64,000 nucleotides of DNA, from positions 3,162,001 to 3,226,000 of the forward strand of contig NZ_JAKUKA010000001.1 in the NCBI RefSeq assembly GCF_023156195.1, read 5' to 3'. A program made the position numbers and the translations under genes. This document shows, piece by piece, positions 1 through 10,621 of this stretch; within the stretch, counting starts at the first letter, position 1, and each line of letters opens with the position of its first letter. The stretch is from Chitinophaga sedimenti (GTDB lineage: Bacteria > Bacteroidota > Bacteroidia > Chitinophagales > Chitinophagaceae). Under the pieces are notes generated by a model. The model did not search any database and was not told the DNA's origin. It was given only the letters and a program-made list of their open reading frames with translations.

Positions 1-1571
1 TTCATCTCAATGTCTGCCTGCGGCACCGGCCACAAGTAGTGTTTCGCTGCATTAAACACGCGGCGGTCGGCCACTATGTTGCTATTTCCTACTTTCATGC
101 CGTAGAGCACACCGTTCATCACGGTTTCTGCTATTCTCCAGCGACGAATATCAAACACACGCTGACTTTCCAGCGCCAGTTCACTTCTGCGCTCGCGGCG
201 TACAATGTCGATCAAACCTGCATTACCCACACCCGCGTAGTTCGCGAAATTAAGGGCAGCCGGATCGGTAAAGCCTGCACGCTCACGGATAGCGCGGATC
301 GTTTTGTTCCAGGTCGCTTCGTCCAGCTGGTTCTGCATTGCCTTCGCCTCTGCGTACATCAGCAGCACATCGGCATAACGGATCAGTATCAGGTTCAAAC
401 CGGAATTATTGTTACCATCCGCCGTACGGTCATAGTACTTGCGGAAGTAATAACCTGTCTTGGAGGCATCAGATTTATCTACCGCATTATCGCCGGTACC
501 GGGCGCTGTACTGATCGTGATCGTCTCTCCTTTTTTGGTGATAAATGAAGAACCATCATGAATGATCGTGGCTTCCAGGCGCGGATCACGATTGGCGTAA
601 GGCGTTGTTTCGTTATAACCGGAACCGGTTTCAGTAATGGCTTTACCATTCGTCATGATGAAATTATCCACCAATGACTGCGATGGCGCCATGCCCGTGA
701 TCAGCTGTCCTTCGGTAAATGGCAGGAAGAAACGCTGCATGGAATGCGTACGTTGTACCGGCACAAATTCCAGGTTCAGGATCACTTCACTGTTATTCTC
801 ATTTTCGGGCTGGAATATCCCGCTAAAGGAAGGGAACAAGGTATAAGTACCATAAGTCCCCGCCATGATCTGTTCCAGCAACGTAGCGGCATCGGCCCAT
901 TTGCTGTCGTACAGCAGTATCTGCGCTTTCAGGGCAGCAGCTGCACCGCGGGTGATGCGGCCTTTGTCAGACTCCGCATACTCGTTTTTTAACGGCAGGG
1001 CAGGCATGATTTCGTCCAGCTCCGTCTTCATGTAGGCCACTACATCTGCTTTGGGCGACCGCGCGATCTGGAAACTTTCGTCGTACGAAATCTCGTTCTT
1101 GATAAGTGCCACATCTCCATACCAATTTGTTAAATGGAAGTAATGGTAGGCGCGGATAAAACGTGCCTCTGCGAGGTAACGCGCTTTCAGTCCCGCTTCC
1201 AGGTTGGGCACTTTATCGATGTTGGCCAGTAGGTTATTTACATTACGGATACCGCCATAATGGAAAGCCCACTCTCCCGCCACGCGATTCGTACGGCCAT
1301 CGTACGAACCCGCTGCGATCAGCTGCGCCTGTCCTCCGTTCACGGAGCTGGAGCTGAAAGCGTTATCACTCAGGCTTTCATTAAAGAAGTAATAGTCGGC
1401 CGAATACATACCGGCGTAAGCATTGTTGAGGCTCTGCTCCGCCGCTTCCGGCTTCTGCCAGAAGGTAAGGTCGGTGTCCTGGTAAGAAGGCCCCAGGTCG
1501 AGGTCCTTACAGCCTGCTGCACCCAGCAGCAGGACGCCCAGCACTATCGAACAATATTTTCTAATCCTCAT
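1..1571 (-). CDS. SusD/RagB-family outer-membrane lipoprotein (3' end cut by window edge)
   Basis: SusD-like surface glycan-binding lipoprotein that would cap the SusC channel encoded just upstream. The start at 1571 gives a basic N-terminus, a hydrophobic stretch and a cysteine after GAAG, which fits a lipoprotein signal peptide (residue 21 or so). The frame is open to the window edge (about 523 codons) and near its end reads HYLWPVPQADIEM, the usual C-terminal SusD motif, so only about 10-15 residues are missing. It starts 21 bp after the susC stop, in one operon with the GH92 mannosidase and sugar-phosphate genes. Family assignment is firm; the glycan (an alpha-mannoside) is inferred from the neighbours. 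Confidence 0.93.
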   Translation of the reverse strand, partial: MRIRKYCSIVLGVLLLGAAGCKDLDLGPSYQDTDLTFWQKPEAAEQSLNNAYAGMYSADYYFFNESLSDNAFSSSSVNGGQAQLIAAGSYDGRTNRVAGEWAFHYGGIRNVNNLLANIDKVPNLEAGLKARYLAEARFIRAYHYFHLTNWYGDVALIKNEISYDESFQIARSPKADVVAYMKTELDEIMPALPLKNEYAESDKGRITRGAAAALKAQILLYDSKWADAATLLEQIMAGTYGTYTLFPSFSGIFQPENENNSEVILNLEFVPVQRTHSMQRFFLPFTEGQLITGMAPSQSLVDNFIMTNGKAITETGSGYNETTPYANRDPRLEATIIHDGSSFITKKGETITISTAPGTGDNAVDKSDASKTGYYFRKYYDRTADGNNNSGLNLILIRYADVLLMYAEAKAMQNQLDEATWNKTIRAIRERAGFTDPAALNFANYAGVGNAGLIDIVRRERRSELALESQRVFDIRRWRIAETVMNGVLYGMKVGNSNIVADRRVFNAAKHYLWPVPQADIEM

Positions 1572-1592
1572 ATATCGATCATTTAAACGTGG

Positions 1593-4500
1593 TTAAAAGT
1601 TAATGTCCAGACCCACTGCCCAAACTTTCTGTACCGGGTAAATACGGCCGCTGGTAGCGCTGCTGAGTGCATTCAGGTTCAGCGTACTGTTAAACTCCGT
1701 CAGCTCCGGGTCCATACCGTTCTTCATGCTGGTCAGCGTGAGCAGGTTCTGCCCCGTTACGTATACCCTTACTTTCTGCAGCTTCGCCTGTTTGGTGAGC
1801 GATGCCGGCAGGGTGTAACCCAGCTGCGCATTCTTTAAACGGGCATACGCCGCGTTTTCCAGCCAGAAGGTAGAGTTCACATTGTTGTTTGCCGACGCCG
1901 TACCAATGGTCAGGCGCGGGTAATCCGCGTTCGGGTTGTTGGGTGTCCAGCGATCGAGGTGCTGTGAGTACACGTTATCCCAGTTATTATGGAACGCCTC
2001 AACACCTTCACCGCGCAGGTACACATTACGTTTACCCACACCCGGACGAAGATGCTCGCATCAAAGCCATTCCAGTTTACGGCATAGTTAAAGCCGTAAG
2101 TGTAACGCGGGAAAGGATTGCCCATGATAAAACGGTCGTTGTTATCGATCACGCCGTCTTTGTTACGATCCACGTATTTGATATCGCCGGGTTTCACATC
2201 GTTCACGAATGTTGGTCTCGGACTGTTTTTAATATCATCCGGCGTCTGGTAAAAGCCATCTGCCTGGTAACCGTAGTAAGAACTGATCGGGAAACCTTCG
2301 CGGTTAATGTACGTTACATCACCCTCCTGGATAAATGTTCTGCCTTTGAAATCCACGATCTCGTTCAGGTTGTCCGCTATGTTCGCACCGATAATATGTT
2401 CTACTTTACCGGTTGTAGCACGGTAGTTCACGGCCAGTTCGAAACCCTGGTTCCTGATTTTACCCGCGTTCTGGAAAGCCGGTGTAGCACCATACAGTCC
2501 AGGCGCTGGTAACTGCAGCAGGATGTTGTCCGTCATCTTATGGAAGTAGTCGTAGCTCACCGTCAGGCGGTTATTCAGCAGCGACAGATCAAAACCGATA
2601 TTGGTAGAGTTGGCAGATTCCCAGGTAATTACCGGGTTGCCCACGGCAAAGGATGAACCCGGCTGCGGCAGGTTGTTAAAGCCGTACATATTGCTCACCG
2701 TCGTAAACACGTTCAGGTAACCGTAGTTGGAAATGATCTGCTGGTTGCCGAGTTGTCCCCATGAACCACGCAGCTTCAGGTCGCCGATCTTTTTCAGCGG
2801 CGCCATAAATTCCTCGTCGGTAATACGCCATGCAGCGGAGAACGATGGGAAGAACGCGCCACGATTACCTTTCGCAAAGCGGCTTGACGCGTCATAGCGG
2901 AAGTTGAATTCCACATAATACTTATTATCGAACGCATAGTTCAAACGACCGAAAGCAGAATTCAATGCCCATTGGTCAATGCGCGTATCATAGGTATCGT
3001 TAAAGCCTCTCAGCGTTTGGGTACCTGCATAGAATCACCTGTTACATTGTCTACGTTGATGCGGCGCGACTGGCGGTATTCATTTTTCCAGCCCTCAGTG
3101 GCATAACCGAGCAGCGCTTTCACTTCATGTTTCTGGTTAAAAGTCTGTTCGTAATTCAACAGCGCACGGAAGTTATCCTGCACACTTTTTGAATGGTTCA
3201 TGCTGCGCGCGCTCTGGTTATCGGAACCGGAATACGGCGCGTAGTCAATCGACTTGCGGAACTCGTCCATGTTGTTCACGCGTACATCCGCACCATACAC
3301 CACCTTGGCAGATAAATGTTTGGTAAGCGCATATTCCGCGTTGGCCATGTAGTTGTAGCTGTCGTTGTTATATAACCGGCGACCACCCTTTTCCAGCTGT
3401 GCCAGCGGGTTATTGGAGGCAGTAGGCGCCAGGAAGTAATGACCGGCGGTATCTTTTATCGGGTAAATGCGTGGAATACGGATGGCCGTAGAAACCAGCC
3501 AGTCGGAGTAATAGGCATGCTCGCGGATCTTCTGTTTAGCATAAGCAAAATTGCCGCCCAGCTTCAGTTTACCAAGGGTAGTACTGAGGTTGGCGCGGGC
3601 ATTGTAGCGCTGGTAGCCGTAATCCGGACCGCGGTACAAACTGTTCTGATCGAGGTAACCGCCGGATACCAGGTAAGTCACCTTACCGATGGCGCCATTT
3701 ACGCCGAGGTTGTGGTTCTGCTGCAATGCAGACGGACGCATTACTTCATCCATCCACCATTTTTCAGAACCTCTTTCGCCCTGCTCGCGGATTTGTTGCG
3801 GAGAGAACTGTGCGTTCTGACCGGAGTTCACCAGCGCTTCGTTTTTGAGCTGCATGTACTCCACACCGCTCACGGGTTTAATGAGGAAGGTAGGCGCCTG
3901 TGCACCAAACATCCCATTGTAGGTGATGCGCGGTATCTTGTTCAGCTTACCCGATTTAGTGGTCACGAGAATAACGCCATTGGCCGCGCGGGAGCCGTAG
4001 ATCGCAGACGAAGCCGCATCTTTCAGCACGCTCACACTTTCAATATCATTCGGGTTGATGAGTTCCAGCGAACCGGGTACACCATCGATCAATACGAGCG
4101 GACTACTGTTATTCACGGTGCTTACACCACGCACATTGATGTTCATGGCGGCGCCGGGCTCGGTTGCATTCTGCTGGATGATCAGGTTAGGTGCGGCGCC
4201 CTGTAACGCCTGCATGGCATTGGCTACAGGTTTACCTTCCAGGTCTTTGGAGGTCACAACGCTCACCGCGCCGGTAAGGCTGGTGCGCTTTTGCGTGCCG
4301 TACCCCACCACTACCACGTCGGTTAAGTTATTGGCCGCCACCTTTAGGGTGATGGTCATCGCGCCTGTGCCTACCGCAACTTCGCGACCGGTGTACCCGA
4401 GTGAACTAAATACCGGGAACTGGTTGGTACCGGCAGGAACATTTAAAGAGAAAGTACCCTCGGCGGTAGTCGCAGTGCCGATGTTGGTGCCTTTCAGCGA

Positions 4501-4676
4501 TACCGATACACCAGGTATCGGTTCCTTGAAACTTCATCCGTAACGCGGCCGGTTACAGTACGGGAATTTTGTGCGTACGCGCCATTGGCCATGCCCAGTA
4601 ACAGCAGTAGTGCCATCATCAGGCGGCCATTTTTTTGCAGTAGCCTTGCTGCAATAACGTGGCAATAAGCTAACAT
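1593..4676 (-). CDS. SusC/RagA-family TonB-dependent outer-membrane transporter (three frame breaks)
   Basis: Outer-membrane TonB-dependent porin that imports oligosaccharides together with its SusD partner. Restoring the frames gives about 1,028 aa: signal peptide ending near GAYAQ, a carboxypeptidase-D-like beta-sandwich (GRVTDE...), a plug domain with the SusC hallmark VVVVGYGTQKR and DAASSAIYGSRAANGVILVTT, then a beta-barrel ending in VGLDINF. The frame breaks lie near 4520 (probably AAA read as AA), near 3010, and near 2043, where CCAGG appears as CCGG. Each is fixed by adding one base, so the gene is probably intact in the organism. It lies 56 bp after the GH92 gene and 21 bp before susD on the minus strand. 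Confidence 0.93.
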
Positions 4677-4732
4677 AAGCCTTTCATTTTTGTTTGATGA
4701 AATGTGGAATGTATTATCGAATATCCGCGGCC

Positions 4733-7059
4733 TTAAAAGGCGGCTGGTTGGTCAGACAGGTCATACTCCAGTTTGCCTCCTTTCGTTAATTCGCTGAACG
4801 GAATAGCGTTGCGCTGCAGTTTTTTACCATTGAATGCCGGGCGATGTAAATAGATATTGGTCGCGCTGTTGTTGCGGGTCACAATCTCTACCTGATCACC
4901 TTTATAATATTTCTTATTCAGTTTGATGGTTACTTTATCAAAGATGGATGAACCGATCTGCATCTCCGGCTGCGCCGCTGCGCCGCCCTGCACATCGAAC
5001 AAACCGATGGCGCTCAATACGTACCAGGCGCCCAGTTGTCCCTGGTCTTCATCCTGTCCGTAACCATAACCATGCACACCTTCCGTTCCGTAAAATTCAT
5101 TACAGATAGCTCTTACCCATTTTTGCGTAAGATGTGGTTTGCCGGAGTAGTTAAACATCCGGGGCATTTGCAGGCAGGGCTGGTTGCCATGGTTGTATGG
5201 CGCAGCCAGACCGGCAAACGCATCGATTGTATTGCCACCACCGAAAATGGTTTTCTGTGCAGCGGTGAAGATGCTGTCCAGGCGTTTATTAAATTCCGCT
5301 TTACCCATTTTAGCGATCAGTCCCTGTGGATCATGCGGTACATAAAACGAATATTGTCCTGCATTACCTTCCTGGAATCCGCGCCAGGGTTCTGTCGGAT
5401 TAAAATTGTCTACGAACTTGCCGTTTGCATAACGGGGACGCATGTATTTCGAGTTATTATCGAAGATGTTCTTCCAGCTGCCGGACATTTTCAGCAACGT
5501 GTTGTAATCGTTCTTCTTACCCAATTTCTTTGCCCACTGCGCCACGGCATATGCACTGAAAGAATATTCCAGTGTATGCGAACCGGAGAAGCACCACTCT
5601 CCCGCTTTCGGATCAATGTGATCTACATAGCCATACTTGCGGAAGCGCTCCACATCTTCCTTACCGGCGCCATCGGGTCTGTTTTCAAAACCGATTTCAT
5701 TTTTCAATGATGCCGCATAAGCGTTGGCCACATCAAAGTCGCGGATGCCATAGTTATACGCGCCTGCCATTACAAGGCCCACGAAATTGGTACCTACACC
5801 GGAAACATATTTGCTCGAAGCGATGCCATCGCCCAGCCAGCCGGCGTCGTTGTATACGAGCAGCTGGCTGCTTACGAAGTCGGAGTAATACTCAGGATAA
5901 GCCAATGCCCAAAGTGGCGTGAGGTTCCAGTAGGCGCCCCATACAGCATCCGTGTTATAATGGTTGTGTTTCGGTTTACCGTCAGCATTTAAAGGAATTT
6001 GTCCTGCACCGCCAGTGTTCTTCGGGTAAGCTCCATTCACATCGCTGGCAAGTCCCCGGCCTAATACCGCGTGGTACAAACCAGTATAAAACTTCGTAAG
6101 ATCCGCCTTGGTACCGCCCGTTGCATTAATACGGCCCAGGTAATCGTTCCACTGCTGGCGCGACTGCGTCCTGGCCTGTTCAAAGCTTAGGGAAGCCGCT
6201 TCTGCCTGCATGTTCTTACGGGCATTTTCGATAGAAGTGTACGACAAACCCAGTTTAACCGTCACCGCTTCATTGTTGGTGGTGGAGAAGGTGAGGTACA
6301 TCCCTGCCCCCTGCCCCTTGATATCCCTGGCGCCGGCAGTTTGCGCAGCACCGCGGAACGTACCGTAGGCAGCAGGCTTTTTATCTGTCACAGCCGAAAA
6401 GTACATGGCCACTTCCGCGCCACGCTGGTACTTCTGCACATACGAAGGCAAGGTGATCACATACCCTTCGATACGGCCGTCGGGTGTCATGTATACCTGC
6501 GCATCTTTCACTTCGCCGCTTTCGCCCTGCTTGTTCCCGATATCGAAAAGAATATGCGAATCGGTACCGGCTGGGAAAGTGAACCGCTGAAAAGCCACAC
6601 GGGGCGTAGCGGTCACTTCTGCTTTAATGCCGTAACGTTTCAGCAATACCGAGTAGTAACCCGCGGTGGCATGTTCATCTGCACGATCGAACGCGGAGCG
6701 GTAGCCAGACATGGAATCTTCCAGTACGCCGGGCACAGTTACCAGTGTGCCTTTTGTTGGCATCAGCGAAACACCGCCTACCTGGAACTCATGAAAATTG
6801 GGGAACCCTTCAATGGAAGTATGCCGGTAATCGTAGCCCACTGCTTCCCAGCCGTTCGGGTTACCGTAATGTCCGTTCGTGGAGGGACCCGGTTTCGCCA
6901 TACCAAACGGATAGGCGCCGGGAGCAAAGTGGAACCAGCGGCAATGCGCCGTTCCTATCAATGGATCTACATAACCTGCCAGCTCTTCCTGCTGTTGCGC
7001 ACTAACCCGGGATGTTGCTGCCAGCAACAATACCCAGAGTATCCATTTTCCTTTTTCAT
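4733..7059 (-). CDS. GH92 family alpha-mannosidase, exported
   Basis: Glycoside hydrolase family 92 enzymes are calcium-dependent exo-alpha-mannosidases (mostly alpha-1,2; some 1,3/1,4/1,6) that trim mannose from N-glycans and fungal mannan. The protein has YVDPLIGT at the N-terminus and GQDEDQGQLGAWYVLSAIG near the C-terminus, both typical of GH92, and about 775 aa is a normal length. The start is taken at ATG 7059: adding one A to the run at 7052-7056 joins MKKGKW to a hydrophobic segment and VSAQQQ, a clear signal peptide. Without that base the frame only opens at a TTG. It sits between the phosphomannose isomerase-like gene (36 bp) and susC (56 bp). Linkage specificity cannot be read from the sequence. 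Confidence 0.93.
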
Positions 7060-7095
7060 ACGTACAATTCTTTTGTGTGATAAACGATCCTGCTG

Positions 7096-8876
7096 TTATT
7101 TCAAAAACGCCTTTACCACTTTCGCGGTAGCGGCTCCTTCATTGATAATTTTATAGGCGCCCGCCGCTGCCGGTATCGCAAACGTCTCCGCATAATTGTA
7201 ACGGTGACGGCTTCCATTGGCGGTTTCCACGAGCACCGACGTGCCTTCTACCAGCATCAGCACATGGCATTTACCTTCGGTTTGCACATCGATGGTAGTA
7301 TCGAATTCCATGCGATGGATATCGTAAAAATGTTCTGCATGCGTGGGTACATGCACCAGCTGCCAATCCGCACCGGATGCGATCACGCTTTGTTTGGAGA
7401 TCAGCTCTTCCTGCACCTTCGCGCCCTTGCGGCTGAAGTCGAGGTTCTTGAACGCGTGATCGATGTTGATCGGCCTGGGTTTGCCGTTAAGATCCAGCCT
7501 TACCCAGTCGTACATTTTAAATGTGAAGATGTACGGCGTAGCACTGATCTCGAGCACCAGGTTATCTTTCCCGGAACTGTGCACGGTGCCGTTCGGAATC
7601 AGGAACAGTTCGTGCTTGCGCGCTTCGTGCACCTGTACATATTTTTCTATATCGATAGGCTTATTCGCTGCCACGCTCTCTTCCAGCGCCTGGCGGAAAG
7701 TAACGGGATCAATATCGTCCTGGAAACCCAGGTACACCTTCGCACCCGGACGGCAGTCCAGCATGTAGTAGGTTTCATCCTGCGTGATGTTTTCGCCAAA
7801 GTGCTCCCGGATGTACTGCAAACGCGGGTGACATTGAATAGACAGGTTACCGCCATCGAACGTATCGAGGAAATCGAAGCGGATCGGGAACTCAATACCG
7901 AAACGCTGCTCATCTTTCTGTCCTAATACTTGTGCTGCGTTTTTCATCATGAGCCAGTCGAACGCAATTTCCAGCAGTTGTCCGTCGCTTTCGAATACCA
8001 GCCCGTTTTCAGGTACAATCATTTCGAACGACCAGGCATAGTTCACTTCTTCCTTATTGAGCCCCGGAATCTTTTCCTTCATCCAGTCGCCTCCCCATGC
8101 ACCGGCTTCAAACCAGGGGCGCACCCGGAAAGCGTTCGTGGCCAGTTGCTGTAGACCTGCGCTCACAGCCGCCTGCGTAGACCAGGTCAGCTGATCTTTC
8201 CACTGCCCGTCCGCAATAATTTCAATAGCCGGCAGTATCTGTTGCTTGTGTGCATTTAACACCACCCAGTCAACAAAGTAAAAACGCTTGTACGTTTCCG
8301 GATTATCGTCGCGCTGCTCCTTCCCAAGGTTGTTGGCGGTACCGGCGCGCATGCGGTATTGCAGTTCGTTCTTTGGCAGATCGATGTATACTACCGGCGC
8401 TTTAAGCCCCGTAAGCGCGGCACCCACACCAATAATAAGGGTGATACCTTCGGCTGCGGGCTGTATATTTTTCAGCTTGTCGGCTTCAAAAAATCTTCCA
8501 GTTTGATGGTGGCGCGTTTGCCCCACACACTGCCTTTTTCACCGAGGAATGGCGCTACCAGCGCTTCTATTGCTGCTGATGATTTCATCAGTGAAGCCGT
8601 ATATATTACGTTCACCGTTACGCCTGCTGCCACCAGCTCGCGTTCCAGCGAAGCGCCGATGTATTCCCAGTCGTTACCAATGTAACCGTCTACCAGTATT
8701 ACCGGTTGTCCCATCATCCAGTTAGCCAGGCTCGCATAACCGCAATGAATATTGCCCGCACCCAGGCTGGCAAAAGGATAGATGTCGTATACACCTGCCG
8801 GTGTAAGCTGTTTCTCCGCCGCAGATGCAGGCATCAGGGGTTGACTTGTCTTTCTCCAATTCATGATCGTATTCAT
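7096..8876 (-). CDS. Class I mannose-6-phosphate isomerase-like protein with extra N-terminal domain
   Basis: Probably converts mannose 6-phosphate to fructose 6-phosphate, feeding mannose into glycolysis. Reconstructed length is about 593 aa, much longer than a plain ManA (about 320-390). Residues 1-200 or so contain PVILVDGYIGNDWEYIG and LIIGVGAALTGLKAPVVYIDL, resembling a nucleoside-kinase-like alpha/beta fold without an obvious intact P-loop. Residues from about 240 on carry cupin-type isomerase features, including a metal-site-like HELFLIPNGTVHSSG. One frame break near 8490 is explained by a T run (seven expected, six present). The gene starts 3 bp after the ROK kinase stop, implying translational coupling. 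The isomerase role is inferred from family and context; the N-terminal domain function is unknown. Confidence 0.82.
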
Positions 8877-8879
8877 TTT

Positions 8880-9797
8880 CTATCGCGCATTGATGTTGTT
8901 ATTGAGAATAGCTTTGCATATCCATGCCGCACCGGACAAAGCAGAATTTTCACCCCGGTTGGAGATATGCACGGTAGTACGAATGCCATGTTGCCGCAGG
9001 CAGCTTTGCAACGCGGGCAAAAAGTAAGGATGCGCCTTGCGGATATTACCGCCGATCACCATCCGTTCCGCTTCGAACTGCGACAGCCAGGGGAACAGCA
9101 CCTCTCCCAAAGAAGTACCTAATTCCGTAAACAGCTGCAAAGCAGTAGCGTCGCCCTTTTCGGCGAGTTCACCCAGGCATTTTACTTCATTCAGGCGTTC
9201 GCCGGTACGCTGGTGATATTCGTTCAGCAACCAGCGGGAAGAGATAAAGTCCTCCGCCATCGCGCCTTTGTAAGGCAGGTTATAGATGTAACCTTCCGGC
9301 GGTATACCATCTCCACTATGCAGGATGTTATTGTTATGCAGGAACGTGCCGCCGAGACCTGTACCCAACGTTACCGCCACCATACGGCTGCAGCCCGATC
9401 CCTCTCCGGCCCATGCTTCGCCGAGCGCAAAGCAGGACGCGTCGTTCTCGAAATAAATATCACCGGAAAACCCCAGTGCAGCCTGTAATGCCAGGCGGAT
9501 GTTCATGCCGTACAAGGCTTCGTATTTAGCCACGCCTCTTATCTGCGAAATACCGGCGGGATAATCGAACGGACCCGGCATCGCAATACCGATAGCCGTT
9601 ACATGGCCATTGGCCGCTTCGCATACCTGTTGCAGCGCGTTTGTCCAGCGATTGATAATATCTGCCGCATCCGCACCTGCGTTTACGGCTACTTTCACTT
9701 TGGACTCGTCCACCACTGCGCCATCGCGAAGACTTACAAGCGCTGCGGTGATATGTGAACCACCGATATCCGCACCGATTACATATTCATTGTTCAT
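8880..9797 (-). CDS. ROK-family sugar kinase, probable mannokinase
   Basis: ROK proteins are ATP-dependent sugar kinases or repressors; this one has no DNA-binding helix-turn-helix, so it is a kinase. Visible are the N-terminal phosphate-binding loop IGADIGGSHITAALV, a central GIAMPGPFDYPAG, END at the expected catalytic region (YFENDASCFALGEA) and TLGTGLGGTFL. The CxCGxxGC zinc motif found in most ROK kinases is absent; the equivalent stretch reads EGYIYNLPYKGAMAEDF. The start at 9797 (MNNEYVIG) places the 14-bp palindrome immediately upstream; an in-frame ATG at 9809 is less likely. The position between a GntR regulator and a mannose-6-phosphate isomerase suggests it phosphorylates mannose released by GH92. 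The substrate is inference. Confidence 0.85.
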   Translation of the reverse strand: MNNEYVIGADIGGSHITAALVSLRDGAVVDESKVKVAVNAGADAADIINRWTNALQQVCEAANGHVTAIGIAMPGPFDYPAGISQIRGVAKYEALYGMNIRLALQAALGFSGDIYFENDASCFALGEAWAGEGSGCSRMVAVTLGTGLGGTFLHNNNILHSGDGIPPEGYIYNLPYKGAMAEDFISSRWLLNEYHQRTGERLNEVKCLGELAEKGDATALQLFTELGTSLGEVLFPWLSQFEAERMVIGGNIRKAHPYFLPALQSCLRQHGIRTTVHISNRGENSALSGAAWICKAILNNNINAR

Positions 9798-9810
9798 ATG
9801 TTTGAACATA
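9797..9810. promoter_or_regulatory. Candidate GntR operator in front of the ROK kinase
   Basis: TATGTTTGAACATA is an inverted repeat (TATGTT/AACATA with a 2-nt centre) touching the kinase start codon. Its first 13 bases are the exact reverse complement of the site at 10609-10621 next to the gntR start. That two identical palindromes flank the regulator gene is seen; binding by the GntR protein is inferred. Confidence 0.6.
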
Positions 9811-9870
9811 TTAAAAATGGAAAAAAATATCCTTTTCCTGCGTGAACAAGAAAAGGATATCACTTACAGA

Positions 9871-10602
9871 TCAACTTTCTGACCTGATCTCTATCGAATA
9901 AGTAAACTTGTCGGACCTGTAATAACCGACGTTATATTCAATGGGCCTGTCGCCCGGATCATATACAAAACGTTCGCGGAACAATACCGGGAATTTAGCA
10001 TCTACCCCGAGTTTCTTCGCTACACCACCCGCCGCCATGGCGCTGATATGCTCACTGGAGCGTACCACGATGATATCGAATTTCTCGGACAGGAGTTCGT
10101 ACAGCGGCCGGTTCAGATCATCGGTGTCCGACAGCGTGATACGTGGATGGAAATAACTTTCGAAGTAAACGATCGGCTCACCCTCTACACCCTTCAACTT
10201 GCTCAGTTTGCAGAGCGGCGTATTAATGGGAATATTGAAAAAGCTGGCCATCTTTTCGTCCGCCTTCGCTGTACCCAGTGTAAGCAATAGGTTCATGGTC
10301 GCGATGCCGCGCTTAGACATTTCCTTGGTGAAACTTTGCCAATCCTGCAAGCTGGTAGATAGCTGGCGCTGTGCCACCTTGGTGCCCACACCTTTCTTGC
10401 GGGCCAGCAGGCCCTCGTACTCCAGTTTGTTGGTCGCCTGGCGGATGGTATTGCGGGAAACGCCGAGCCGGTTCGCCAGTTCAACTTCCTTTGGAAGGAA
10501 GGTGCCATTCTGGTACTCTGGCGCGCTGATCAGCTTTCGCAGCAGTTCTTCAACCTGTACGTGGAGTGGAAGTTTACTTTTATGGTCTATTTTTAAACTC
10601 AT
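9871..10602 (-). CDS. GntR-family regulator with UTRA ligand domain (HutC/FarR type)
   Basis: Transcription regulator with an N-terminal winged helix (about residues 10-75; KLPLHVQVEELLRKL then LGVSRNTIRQATNKLEYEGLL and KKGVGTKV) and a C-terminal UTRA domain (about 95-235; PIVYFESYFHP, RPIEYNVGYYRSDKF), which in this family binds small sugars or sugar phosphates. The start at 10602 gives MSLKIDHKSKLP, typical for the family; an in-frame ATG at 10620 would put the start inside the palindrome. It is followed after 73 bp by the ROK kinase. It is likely a local, self-controlled repressor of the mannoside genes, released by a mannose-derived ligand; that ligand is inference. Confidence 0.9.
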   Translation of the reverse strand: MSLKIDHKSKLPLHVQVEELLRKLISAPEYQNGTFLPKEVELANRLGVSRNTIRQATNKLEYEGLLARKKGVGTKVAQRQLSTSLQDWQSFTKEMSKRGIATMNLLLTLGTAKADEKMASFFNIPINTPLCKLSKLKGVEGEPIVYFESYFHPRITLSDTDDLNRPLYELLSEKFDIIVVRSSEHISAMAAGGVAKKLGVDAKFPVLFRERFVYDPGDRPIEYNVGYYRSDKFTYSIEIRSES

Positions 10603-10608
10603 GTTCGA

Positions 10609-10621
10609 ATGTTCAAACATA
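10609..10621. promoter_or_regulatory. Candidate GntR operator at the gntR start
   Basis: ATGTTCAAACATA contains the perfect inverted repeat ATGTT/AACAT with a 2-nt centre and is the exact reverse complement of the site upstream of the ROK kinase. A related half-site, ATGTTCGAATGTT, overlaps it at 10601. It probably mediates autoregulation. Confidence 0.6.
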
